Shown piece by piece: positions 11,726 to 22,761 of a DNA stretch of 64,000 bases. The notes below the pieces were generated by a model. That model did not search any database and was not told the origin of the DNA. It saw only the letters and a list, made by a program, of their open reading frames with translations. Positions within the stretch are counted from its first letter, which is position 1, and each line of letters starts with the position of its first letter. Source of the stretch: Agroathelia rolfsii (lineage: Eukaryota; Basidiomycota; Agaricomycetes; Amylocorticiales; Amylocorticiaceae). The position numbers were made by a program, and so were the translations under genes. Location of the stretch: contig JABRWF010000006.1 in the NCBI GenBank assembly GCA_018343915.1, forward strand, positions 3,534,001 through 3,598,000. The letters are read 5' to 3'.

Positions 11726-13311
11726 ATGGCCCAGCCCATGAAGCTAGCCGTCATTGGCGGTGGGCCCTCTGCTTTCTATGTAGCTTCACGTCTGCTTTCG
11801 TTACTGCCTGCTGCACCATCATCACCGACATTGTCCGTGCACTTGTATGACAGGCTGTGGGCACCTCACGGCCTGGTGCGCTATGGAGTAGCACCAGATC
11901 ATCCCGAAGTCAAGGTGGGCAAACTATTATCCTGGACATAGTAGGATTCTCACCGCCCTTCAAGTAACAGAATTGTACACACAAATTCGACGACGCTGCT
12001 CTTGACCCTCGCCTGCGCTTCTTTGGTAATGTCAATGTCGACCTAGCAGGTCCTTCAGCCGGCATACACATACCCCATGCCGTCTCGCTGCCCTTCCGAG
12101 ACTTACTGTCACACTATACGCATGTACTCTTCGCCACCGGCTGTGCCCTGCCCACACTCCATCCCGTATTGCCAGTAATCCCCCAACGTTCCATTCCTGC
12201 TTTGTCCATGGTCCACTGGTACACCTCACACCCCTCGCAGGCGAATCAGCCGCCTCCAGTGGACTTATCAAAAGTCTCCCATGTCACGCTCATCGGTCAG
12301 GGCAACGTTTCCCTGGACGTAGCACGAATGCTACTCATGCCTCCTAGCGTTCTGTCATCATATGATGTCCCCGCGCCGGTTTTGGAAGAACTCTCCCGCT
12401 CCAAAGTCAAGCATGTCAGTATTGTTGGACGACGAGGTCCCATGCAAGCCGCATTCACCACAAAGGAACTCCGTGAGATGATCAACCTCCCAGACTCATC
12501 CATGGTTCCCTTGGATTCTGCACTATGTGTTCCGCCAACAGGCTTCACCGCGACCCGTCAGCAATCACGAACACTTCAACTACTCGAAAAGGGCTCGAAG
12601 AATAAGTTTGGGTCCACAGACAAAACTTGGGGTTTGGAATTTTTCCGCTCCCCTAAGAGCTTGGATATCGCGGGAGACAAGCTGCAAATTGAGCTGCAAC
12701 ACAACACTATTGATCCTGAAACGCTACGCGCCGTACCGATTCCCCAAACATCCAGCCTTGAGACGGACCTCGTTATATCCGCGCTTGGATTCCACTCCGA
12801 ATCCATTGACCCCGCCATCTTCGGCGCGTCCTCATCACCATCATTAGCTGCCGTTGACACGAAGCCAAGTACTGCACTGAAAGCACTCAGATCCCGCGTC
12901 CTCTCACCATCAGATCCCTCCCGCGTGCTCAAGAACGTCTACGCCTCCGGCTGGGCCGCCAACGGCGCGCGTGGCGTGCTCGCCTCGACTATGATGGACG
13001 CGTACGCAGTTGCTGATGTCATCCTCTCCGACTGGCTGCCCAAATCCCAGCCCACAACCCCTGCGCCTGCGCCCTCCTCGCCCGCCGAAGACCTGCCAGA
13101 CGCGGTCAAGGGTACTGTGGAGATCACGAACGCCGGCGCAGATCCGGAGTCGTTACCGGATGTGATCAAGCAAGGATTGAAGAACGGAGAGGTGGTCGAG
13201 TATGCGCAGTGGAAGCGGATCGATGCGGAGGAGATTGCGCGTGGGCAGAAGGCGAATGGTAAGGAGCGGGAGAGGATGAGTTGGGAGGAGGCAAGGAGGT
13301 TTGTTTTATAG
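11726..13311 (+). CDS. ARH1: NADPH:adrenodoxin (ferredoxin) oxidoreductase, mitochondrial
   Basis: Two exons (11726-11914, 11971-13311) encode 509 residues. The enzyme passes electrons from NADPH through FAD to mitochondrial ferredoxin for Fe-S cluster and heme A synthesis. The N-terminal GGGPSAFY is the FAD-binding loop, GLVRYGVAPDHPEVK is the family signature, GQGNVSLDVARMLL is the NADP-binding motif followed by GRRGPMQAAFTTKELREM, and YASGWAANGARGVLASTMMD is the conserved C-terminal FAD segment. The intron falls right after HPEVK. The FAD loop begins at residue 10, so no matrix-targeting presequence is visible in this model; a further upstream exon may be missed. Confidence 0.93.
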
Positions 13312-13861
13312 ACGTCCTTTTTTCTTGTAATCTAACTCTTGTACTTAATCGGATAAGATAAATAATTCCCTACTCAAACATCCCAGATCAGATAAGCTGA
13401 AGCCGTGGCAAGTTGCATAAGAACCGATATCAAATTGAAGGCGCAACTGTGTCTGCCATTCAATCCAAGTAGTTGGCCCTGATTCACCGGTAATGGTTTT
13501 CTTTTCTATCCCGATATCGATTCAATGTGTACAGCTTCTGCTTTCTCTACATTCGTTCGTCTCTTTAATCGCCTTTGGTTGCAGTTTCTGCTCTTATTTG
13601 ACCTCTTCACGAGGCCCGTGAACCCACTTTCGCTCCTCTGACACGATCCATTTTCAGTTTTACAGCTCTTACATTATCCTTGCGCTCTCCAAGCGCTAGA
13701 CTTAACTCTGATAACTATCTTTCTACGGTATATGGTAAAGCAAGACAGTAATGTATCCTCTATTCTAATATGTGTAATGTAAGCAACTCTATGAACATGA
13801 ACCAACAATATGGCTAGTTAATATATATATAGATCCATTCTTTAATTGTTTCTTAGCACTT
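13312..13861. other. Intergenic, convergent 3' ends of ARH1 and GNAT-1
   Basis: 550 bp between the ARH1 stop and the GNAT-1 stop. I see only AT-rich 3' flanking sequence and no coding potential. Confidence 0.6.
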
Positions 13862-14593
13862 CTAAATCTGCTTGTAGAATATCTGATTAGCCATCAAAGC
13901 CGATCCATCAAAATCATAGGCATAATCTGGTATGCTCCCAACCTGGCCGAGTCATTCTGTATTAGATCTAAGTTGCACAACAGTAATATTAATTGAGAAA
14001 TCATACCTCGATCCAACCCCATTTTCGGTAAATAGAATCGGCATCACTTCCTTTTCTTGTGTCCAGAACCTGGTCAACATTACTATTGAGAATTCTGACC
14101 ATACCACTTAATGATTCGAGAAACTACTCCTTACCAAGAGAGTTCTGCCAATTGCTTTGGCGTGTTCTTCCAGAAATCTCATCAATCGACTTGATATTCC
14201 TCTAGATTGCAAGGGTCAAAGAGAAACAGTAGTCTGTCTTTGTTAGTTCTACGATGTTGTAAACCAAACATACCTTCCTCGAGCTGAAGGATCAACCAAC
14301 AACTTGGACACATCCGCACGATGTGGTGCATTTGGCTGCCACGCCGGCGTGAGGATAACACAGCCCACTAATTCTTTCGTCTCCTCTTTTATTGCGACAA
14401 ATATAATATTCACGCTTGACATAATGCTAGGGAGCAAACGATTCCAGTAGGCGTACACATCGTCGTGCGGGACAGGGGTGATGAAGCTTACTTCCCCGCC
14501 GGCTTCAATACAGCGTATGTGCAGCTTGGCTAGAGTCGGAATGCAGGCCTCATATGAAGCTGGCGAGCAGGTAAGGATATTGATGGTTGACAT
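13862..14593 (-). CDS. GNAT-family N-acetyltransferase, paralogue 1
   Basis: Four exons (14593-14274, 14201-14135, 14069-14007, 13942-13862; 320/67/63/81 nt) give 176 residues. The fold marks are a beta-strand (NIIFVAIKEETKELVGCVIL), motif A with the acetyl-CoA pyrophosphate loop (KLLVDPSARGRGISSRLM, R-G-R-G-I-S), and a C-terminal YRKWGWIEVG hairpin typical of GNATs. It probably transfers an acetyl group from acetyl-CoA to a small amine or antibiotic-like substrate; the acceptor is not predictable. The ATG at 14593 is chosen because both paralogues begin at that point, although an in-frame ATG exists at 14608. It is the leftmost of a tandem triplet with identical exon phases. Confidence 0.88.
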
Positions 14594-14967
14594 TGATGCT
14601 ATTGCCACTCGATGCTAATCACACGTCGAAGCGCGCTGCGTCGCTCAGAGAACTAACGCTTGTCTTGATAGAGAGTTATCCGAGAAGTCTAGCACTGCTT
14701 TTGAGCGTCGATTTTCGCGTTGATTATACCAAGGAAAGCTCGCAGTTTCTTACTGAACAGAATACAAGGATGAAGGACAAAGTAGATACTTTCGCTGCGT
14801 CGCCCTCTAATCATCAGCATTACTAATGATATCTTTGATGACTCGGTGTGACTCGAGGCGGTTTTGTGGCGTCAATATAAATGACCGGCTTTGATTATCA
14901 TATTTTCTAGCACAAGCGCAAATCAGCATTGGAAACCTATGTGCTCATTTCTCAGTCAACTTAGTCT
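14594..14967 (-). promoter_or_regulatory. GNAT-1 upstream region with TGACTC-N4-TGACTC
   Basis: 374 bp between GNAT-2's stop and GNAT-1's start. On the + strand two TGACTC words lie at 14839-14844 and 14849-14854, exactly 10 bp apart, about 250 bp upstream of the ATG. The same pair is present upstream of the other two GNAT genes. Confidence 0.5.
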
Positions 14968-15709
14968 TCAAATTTGCTTGTAGAATATTGTGTCGACTAT
15001 CATAGTTGACCCATCGAAACCATAGGCATAATTCGGAATGTCCCCAACCTAATGAGTTATTTCAAATCAAACACTGGAGTAGAGCAACAATGACATTGGT
15101 GAATAATGGTGACTAGAACTTACCTCGATCCAACCCCATTTTCGATAAATAAACTCAGCGTCGCTTCCTTTGCTCGTGTCTAAGATCTTTTTATTGAATG
15201 TCACATGTGAGAACCTAAATCTCGCAACCGTCCTACCGAGAAGATACCGCTTACCAAAAGTGTTTTACCTATTTCCTTAGCGTAATCTTCTAGACATTTC
15301 ATCAACCGACTTGATACCCCCCTGATATGCAAGAATAGATGAAAGACCGTCCTAACTTGTCAGACCCGTAATACTAGAGCTTAACATACCTTCCTCGAGC
15401 CGAACGATCAACTATTAGCTTGGTTACATCCGCACGATGAGGCGCATTTGGCTGCCATGCTGGTGTAAGAACAACACATCCCAGCAACTCTTTTGTTTCT
15501 TCTTCAATTGCGACAAAAATGATGCTCTTTTTTGCCATGATACTAGGAAGCATACGGTCCCAGTGTGCATAAACCTCATCGCCTTGGATTGGGAGAACGA
15601 AGCTCAGCTCTGCGCCATCTTCAATGCAGCGTACGTGCAGCTTGGTTAGTGACGAGAGGAGACCTTCGTATGAGGCCGGTGGGCATGGAAAAACGTTCAC
15701 AATTGACAT
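14968..15709 (-). CDS. GNAT-family N-acetyltransferase, paralogue 2
   Basis: Exons 15709-15390, 15321-15255, 15186-15124 and 15048-14968 (320/67/63/81 nt) give 176 residues. It aligns end to end with paralogue 1: MSIVNVFPCPPASYE start, KLIVDRSARGRGVSSRLM motif A, FIYRKWGWIE, then DIPNYAYGFDG and the IFYKQI end. All intron positions and phases match paralogue 1. The third exon opens directly after an AAAAAG acceptor rather than a pyrimidine-rich one, because a later TTAG acceptor would shift the frame. Substrate is unknown. Confidence 0.88.
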
Positions 15710-16164
15710 AGATATTGTGGTTCGATGTTGATAGTACGTTGCAGGCTGTGATGAAGAAATCCACTAGCTACTTTGATAATAGATTAGCCGAGGACCGAAA
15801 GTTAAGAGCGCATGTGCCAGTATCAATTACCCTACTGATTAATCGTAGAAGCCAAGGCACACTCCAATGATAGACCAAGTAAATCGTCGTGGCTCCTTAT
15901 AGTGAGTGTAACATGACTTCGTGACTCGATATGACTCTTGATTACCTAGCGACGATATACATTCATGGAATTAAGACGGAAACCACTGGCATTCAAGTCG
16001 ACATTTTAAATGAGAGAAGATTGGATTGGAATTAAATGATTATACAATGGAAATATAAAAAGGGGGTATCGTATGAATAATCGTGCAGGTATATGCACAG
16101 AGCACCTTGATCTCCAAGTACACTATTTTTGGTGACGGTGATCGCGTCGTCTCTATGTGTAAAA
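15710..16164 (-). promoter_or_regulatory. GNAT-2 upstream region with TGACTC-N4-TGACTC
   Basis: 455 bp between GNAT-3's stop and GNAT-2's start. TGACTC occurs at 15922-15927 and 15932-15937 on the + strand (10-bp spacing), with an additional TGACTT at 15914-15919, about 210 bp upstream of the ATG. Nothing coding is seen. Confidence 0.5.
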
Positions 16165-16867
16165 TTATATTATTTGCTTGTAGAATATTGTGTCAACTAT
16201 CATGGCAGATTGATCGACGGTGTAGGCAAAGTTGGGTATATCGCCAACCTGATTATTCATTAATTATTCAATTTGAAATTCAAGATTATTTAAATTTCTA
16301 CAAACCTTAATCCAACCCCATTTCGAATATATCGCCTCAGCATCACTTCCTTGTTTCGCGTCTAGAATCTAACAAGTATTAAAATCTTTATATGCCTTCG
16401 GAGACATACAATGTCGCTTACTTACCAAGAGCGTCCTACCCAAGCTTCTAGCGTAATCTTCGAGAATATTCATCAGCAGAGTTGATATCCCCCTAATACG
16501 TACATTGTAAGTCGGACGCTAGCTGTCTTCCCAGCTGCTCATCTTACCTTCCTCTAGCTGATGGATCTACCAACAGCTTCAGGACATCCGCACGATGAGG
16601 TGCATTAGGCTGCCATGCTAAGGTGAGAACAACACAACCCAGCAGCCCTTGCGTGAGTTCATCCAAGGCAAGAAACACCACACTTTGCTTCATCATGACA
16701 TTGGAATAAAAACGCATCCAATGTGCATGTGTTTCCCTTGGAGAGACTGGTGTAACAAAACCCAGCTCCGCACCAGCTTCTATGCACCGTGTTAGGAGTC
16801 CAGACAACTGTGGAATATAGCCTTCGTAGAATGACGGTGGACAGGGCAAAACTGTAACACCTGACAT
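16165..16867 (-). CDS. GNAT-family N-acetyltransferase, paralogue 3
   Basis: Exons 16867-16548, 16492-16426, 16368-16306 and 16248-16165 (320/67/63/84 nt) encode 177 residues. It starts MSGVTVLPCPPSFYE, keeps motif A (KLLVDPSARGRGISTLLM) and the YSKWGWIKVG hairpin, and ends IFYKQII. It is more diverged than the other two (WMRF for WNRL/WDRM) but complete. The last intron uses a GTTTGT donor. The three genes are head-to-tail, separated by 374 and 455 bp, so they arose by tandem duplication. Confidence 0.87.
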
Positions 16868-18279
16868 GTTGCGAATAGTTCAGTTGTGGATTATCGTCGT
16901 TTCGAAGAGAATACGAGAGAATGAGATACTCTCATGGCGGCATTCATCCAGACATCTTTTAACCAAAATATATTCTAGTGACGTTTTTTCGTTGATTGTC
17001 GGGCCCGAGCTCCTGGTGGCTCCGAGTCTTCCCGTATTCGCCAACCCTGTACAATTTATGACTTGACGTGACTCATTAACATCGCCTAGTCACACAAAGA
17101 AGCTCACAAGGCGTAGAAATCAGAAATCAGATGAGTACATTCGGCATGTGAATACGGAAGTGTGTGAGCCGTGGAGATGACAAAAGTGGTGGTGAGCCAT
17201 GCTCATGAGCCGCTGAAAAGCCTTTGACCAGCCAAGCTTCGCATTTCAGCCAATGAGATGCAAGCATTTTCTTCGAGCCAATCACGATCAATAGTAAATT
17301 TAAGATGCCCCTATAAAGCAATCGCACATAAAATATGATGTGTTTCTTGCTCTAAATTCAGCTTAGACTACAAAATCCGGGGGAGGCGGGATAACTCAAT
17401 AAAATATCCATTCAAACCTACGTCTTGATGTATTGACCACTGGTAAAATAGAAAAACTCTTTGAAAGCCGAGGATTAACTTGATGGCAAGACAGAAACCG
17501 AGGGTATGATACTTTTGATGACGCCGACTGAATGAATTATAGAATTACTTATTGAATACCATAATATACGACAAGGTTGTGCCATACATTGCAAAGGGAG
17601 GAGTCGTAACAATCTTTAGATCTGTTATCGCGGCTAGGATAGCGCACTATCAGGCGATTAGCCGCTCTATTTTCACTTTGTAGAGCACATCGAAAGGCAG
17701 ATATCCACGATGATTGTCTAGCGATTGTATCAAGCACCTAGACTCAGTATTAATGCAATTAAGCTCCTATTTCATAGCTACTAGTAATCAAAGTCATGGG
17801 AACATATACAGTACTGTGACAAAGCAGTGCGTCGTCAATTTTCCAGTGGACATCGACACAATAAACTATCTCGGATCACAGGTTTAAGAACCCTATTTTA
17901 GCAATGGCAGTGCGCGAAGATAAGAACCTGAGCCGCAGCAGGGGTCGTCTTTATGTATGAATACAAGAAGCGTGTCGCGAGATAATCATAGAGTGTTTCT
18001 GCCAAAAGCGAAAATATCGGAGGAACTCAAGTTGTTCTAGCCATGAGCAATACAATCTCGAGCACGCACAGCCTTAGATTAAAAAAAAAAAATGAGAAAA
18101 GCCAATTTAAAGCAGAGTGTATATGCAAACAACAGCGACCAACTGGCATTGGCAAGAAAGACGTGTTTTGGTAGAAAAAGTAAAAGCTCCAAGGAAGTGC
18201 ATTCATGTCCAAGTCAAGTAGGACAACCTGGCAATCCAAGGCAATTATCGCATAGCCGTAGTAGAACACAAAAAGAAAC
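16868..18279. other. Intergenic with GNAT-3 promoter motif
   Basis: 1.4 kb without a supportable gene. TGACTT (17059-17064) and TGACTC (17069-17074, part of a full TGACTCA) lie 10 bp apart about 195 bp upstream of GNAT-3, matching the motif pairs of GNAT-1 and GNAT-2. The rest (about 17130-18270) is AT-rich with short random frames only. Confidence 0.55.
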
Positions 18280-18350
18280 TCCGATACGGGGAATCGAACC
18301 CCGAGCTGCCGCGTGAAAGGCGGCAATGTTAGCCGTTACACCATATCGGA
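18280..18350 (-). tRNA. tRNA-Glu (anticodon UUC)
   Basis: 71 nt fold as a cloverleaf without an intron. The acceptor stem TCCGATA/TATCGGA is perfect; the D stem is GTGT/ACAT; the anticodon stem is GCCGC/GCGGC around loop CTTTCAC with anticodon TTC; the T arm is CGGGG-TTCGATT-CCCCG. It reads GAA (Glu). Confidence 0.97.
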
Positions 18351-18421
18351 TTATAGGACACAAATACAAGAAATTATACTATGTTTTCAAAGACACCAAT
18401 AGATTGACCCCTCCTGTTGGC

Positions 18422-19859
18422 AATGAGCATTGCCTCCCTTCACCAAGATACCAACCACCACGACGCTAATTTGTTCATCGTGGACGACCATGACGGAAAC
18501 CCAAGTTCGTTTAGAATACGATTGCGCCGAAGTACCCACCTTGATCTTCTTTGTTCTAGACGAGATCCACTTCGCCCGCAGCAGCGCCATCTGACACACC
18601 AGGCAACAAACTGGCGCTTTCACGAGCGCTTGGTGCCGCATTTCTTAACCATCAGGTTCAGCAGTTAGAGAAGTCAGTTTCGACCAGGCCCCGCCATGAG
18701 CATCCTCAAAATAGTCGTACGGCTTCAACACGCGCTGATAATAGCCCCGCTTCCCGCAACTGGAGGGATCGGCCTGCCCAAGCTGGTCCTGTAACAGGGG
18801 CCAAGACGTCTGCTCCTCGTGCCGGCACACAGATACATCCAAGCCAAAGGAATTCCCGTCCAACTAAGAAGAAGGATGCGGATGTTGTTGTTGTTGACGC
18901 CAGTGTGCTCATTCATGCTCCGCATCAGCTTAAGAGGTGGTGCAAAGATACGAGCCAGGAAACTATCATCATTCCACTTGAGGGTGTGTAATCTACTCTC
19001 CTCTTACTCAGCATACCATAAACAATACTTGTCAGCTCTGAATACATTGGATCTGCTCAAAAAGGGAACGACTGTTCTTGCAGCCAAGGCTCGAGCCGCC
19101 TCTCGTACGCTCGAAGCGCAGGTTGGCGTCAACCCGCGCATCAATGTTCAACATGACGATGCATTTGTAAAGTGGAATGACATCAATCTTAAAGAGGACA
19201 CCGTTGACTCTAAAGAAACCTCGACCCAGTCCACCTGCCCGGACTGGGTCCGTCATACAATTTCCTGTGCAGCCTTTGAGACAGCACATCCCTCAGCAAA
19301 CAATGCCCAGGCAGACGATCATCAAGCATCACTTCGCGTTGTCCTCGCTGTCCTTGCACCCTCGGACGTTGCCGACCCACCGGAATGGAACGCCGCAAAT
19401 AACAAGTATGAATCCCGTTCGTCTGGTTCACACGTCCGCGAATGGGCCACCCGCGCTGGCATCCAGCTCCTGCAAGTGGAACCATCTAGCACGGGTCGCA
19501 CGTCTCCGGAAGAGAGCACCACACATCATTATCATCACAATGGTGGATCCCGCAAGTTCTCCGGAGGTGCTGGTGGTGCTGGGGCTCGTGCACCTGCTCC
19601 GCGTTCAGTATCCCAAGGCCAGGGCCGCTCCCCACCGCGTGCTCCTATCGTCGAGCGTCCGCCAACAGTGAACGTTGCACCTGGCCGGCCCATCCGCCTG
19701 CTTGCCCGCGGCGAAAAGCTGGAGGTGCTCACGAAAGGCAGCGGTGGCGGCGATAACAAAAAAGCGATGACGAAGGCAGATACCAAATCTAGTACTCTTC
19801 TTGGCGGCGATAATACTAAGACGTCAGAGGTTACGGTTGAAGCCAACGGCGCACCTTGA
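18422..19859 (+). CDS. PIN-domain (RNase-like) protein
   Basis: Two 3' exons are well supported: one ending at 18983 and 19036-19859, joined by a 52-nt intron that restores IIIPLEALNTLDLLKKG. VVVVDASVLIHA carries the first PIN-domain Asp and PLEALNTLDLLKKG the acidic second motif, so the protein is a probable Mg-dependent ribonuclease of the PIN-like superfamily. The C-terminal third is low-complexity and basic (GGAGGAGARAPAPRS). The 5' end is unsettled: the correct frame is open from 18559 and reads LALSRALGAAFLNHQVQQLE, and a start at 18422 needs a first intron whose donor I could not fix. It may act in RNA decay; that is inference from the domain. Confidence 0.72.
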
Positions 19860-22761
19860 CTGAGCCTTAGTAGCGAGTATCTGCTCTGAGGCTCAGACAA
19901 AGGAAAACCATCTCTCGCAGCAGCGTATGGGTACACCGTCAAGCTACGATCACACGACCACCAACCGGCGTTCATTTGGCTCCCCTCCTTGCGAATGGGG
20001 AGAAACACGTTTTTGGAAAGTGAACAATCTGCGTACTACAATTCAATTCACGGGCGCACCTCACTTTTCCGAAACGCTTTCGTTGGCATGTCTGTCATCC
20101 ACTTCACCTAACCCTTGGAATAATTGCAAGACCTTGCGTTATTCAAGAATCGATCCCAGCGACTTTCTCTCCTTGATAAGATATGGGCTTAAATGTCAAA
20201 GTCTCATCTGGCAATGTAATGCAGTAATAGGAGTTGAAAGCTCACGAATAGACGATGAGCCATCGTTTAACTTTTTTCTCCCTTTTTTCTTTTTATTATT
20301 CCACCTCTCCCATTTATCCCAATCAATCGCTTGCGTTTTCAACATCACCATGTCTTTCCCCGATAAAGCGCCTCTCGGAGCGGAGATCAATAGTTTTTTT
20401 TACACTCTTTGTTAACGGACGACGATATGGGATCAGTAAAATCATACATCCTTCCATGCTCCCCCTTATGACTTCTTTTGAATCATTTCTGTATATATGA
20501 CATGTATGTATTCTCGTCGTACATATTAGCAAAGAAAAAAAGACCTACAATCAATATTTATATGCTAGTGCAACATAATTCACTTTTGAACTCATCTAGG
20601 ACAGCGGGAAAACAAGGTTTCCAACTGTCAGTCATATAGACTCGGTAGACGGTCATCGATGCGCAATCTATGAGATTACTAAAATGAATATGTTGGGAGA
20701 TGGGTTGCAGATTCCGCCCAGTTTCAATGGTGCCGCATCGCTGTTCATGGTTCATGAGTGTAATTGAATATGAAGGTTGAGTTATTGTGCTACTGCAGCT
20801 ACTATCACTCGTCAAATATCTTGAAATGACAGCCAGATAGGCTTGACAGATGATAAACCAAATCTTGAGAGACATTGCGGTCGACCGCAAAACCATCTGA
20901 TGCATCACTTATGAAATCGTTGAGAAGAGTATTTAGGAGATTGATGTAGATCTTAGATTCTCAACGGCACCGTTACTTGTAGTTTTTCGAATGTGTGCAT
21001 TTTGAAATCAAAGAGCGGCGGCGAGGTGGCGACGCTTACACTTTCTCCAAGGGGATTCACAAGGATACAAATACTCAGACATGGCTTGGGATTGGGTATA
21101 CAGTTGGTCATTAAAGGTAGAATCAGCCAAGAGATCCTGTAGGTTGCTGGTAAGTCCACTTAGAGGCAAGGGTAAAATGTTGGTAGAACTTGAAAGCTTG
21201 AAAGATGAAAGCCATGATGGGTACGCGAGAAAAAGTGAACAGTGCTCATGAAGGTAGCTTGACTAGACAATGATTGGACTGGAGCGGTGGGGATTAGCAA
21301 GCAGACTTGATGAATTCACGTAGATCTGGGTTAGTGGACCAGGGTGCGAGTGCTGAGACAGATGAATCATCACTAGGTTTTCTGGTTGACATTATTATTC
21401 TCTGAATACATTTAATTCCAAGTTTAATACCATACCGTAGACTGTCACCAGGGAATCTGACATGGTATTGTAGTCTTTGAAGAACTTATGAGACACTCTA
21501 GACAAAAGCCGGTTGTTGATCATAAAGACATTAGTAGCTGATATTGATAAAGGCGGCGAAGGGAATATCTTGGGCGTACGGGGTGGGTCCACTCTTACAC
21601 ATTCTTCCTTCATATGAGCCTGAGATGCTGGCGAAAATGATGTGATATCAGAGCACGTTGCAATTGTTGATTGCTTTTTTATTTTTATATTAGGAAAATA
21701 CCATAGGTATTCTACTACTTTCCCATTACCTATGAACCAGCGTAAAGAATCGAGGATTAGTGATCCTATTCTTGAAAAGAACACATTTTGTGAATATATC
21801 AGATGATAGACAAGGAGGTGCTAATCGAGTGAGCTAAAAGGTGCCATTGGCCCGTCTATCAATATGATCAATACTTGGTCAGTCACGGAGAGATTATCAC
21901 CGTGTAGATTTGCTTACTTTGACGGTACGAGAAGGGAGACCAAAAAGCCGTCAACAAACTTTATCTTCTACCCATACCGTTCCACCTCAAGCGTTGAAAT
22001 TTTCGGTTGTCTTATCTTTTTTTTTTTTTCTTTTTGATTGTAAACGCGGCTGGAATGATTGCCAGTGCGGCGCACACCCCTGCTTCTTTCACATAGGCAT
22101 AAGATACTCCCATGGCTAGAGGCCTCAATGAGACACAATGCTTTACGGATGCGCCCTTGCCGAGTGACCTATCATAGATGTAAATCCGGGAGAAAGTACC
22201 TGTCCTACTACTGTAGTTAGACCACTGGCAGAAATTCGTAACGGGAGTCAAGCCACTGCGCTTAGCTTGTGATCATGTCGCTTTCAAGTCCCGCCACCCG
22301 GCAAGTATTACCCGATTCAAACTCAGAAAATGGTGAAGGCTGGTATTCAAGACTGGACTTGATGAAGTCCATTACAACCATCTTCGTGTGATGGTACTGT
22401 GGGGCCAGATGTGTCCTCATATGACAGGCTTGTGGAAATCACGTTATATGAATATTTAAGGGTGTCATGAACGTGCTCCGTATCCGTAGGAAGTGGCTGA
22501 AAGGATACCTGTCGCAGGTTTCTCGGGTCCGAAATAGCACTGCCGTCCGGTTTCCGAAATCATTTCAGTTCATAGGTCCATAAGCGTACACAGTACTCAT
22601 AACAGGCCCGGGACCGCCGCGTCCGAAAAACGAGTCAAAACTGATCTTCATGCATCACTAAGTCTTCGACGACGACGACGAATTTGGGATGCGTATATAT
22701 AATTAAGCTACGGAGGATAATTGCATCTACACAACCCGAAGCACATCTCGTCTTGAAGACA
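19860..22761. other. Gene-poor intergenic region
   Basis: 2.9 kb with only short, uncorroborated frames. A minus-strand frame at 21395-21784 (129 codons) holds FMINNRLLSRVSHKFFKDY, vaguely like a BTB/POZ start, but I could not extend it by splicing. A kinase-relic fragment occurs at 22321-22440. A CGACGACGACGACGA repeat lies at about 22667-22681. Confidence 0.5.
22321..22440 (-). pseudogene. Fragment of a duplicated kinase-like sequence
   Basis: About 120 bp match 36781-36905 at nucleotide level, best around AAGTCCATTACAACCATCTTC. In the larger copy this codes for the MVVMDFVKSS region of a kinase-like protein; here the frame is broken. No flanking coding sequence survives, so it is a relic. 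Confidence 0.6.

Noticed and set aside
19927..20415. 162-codon + frame after the PIN gene
   Set aside because: No recognisable motif, no splice support, and composition like 3' flank. A small frame in it (MSFPDKAPLGAEINS) could be real but nothing supports it.
21395..21784. Possible BTB/POZ gene on the minus strand
   Set aside because: Only one segment vaguely resembles a BTB start; I could not connect it to a second exon.
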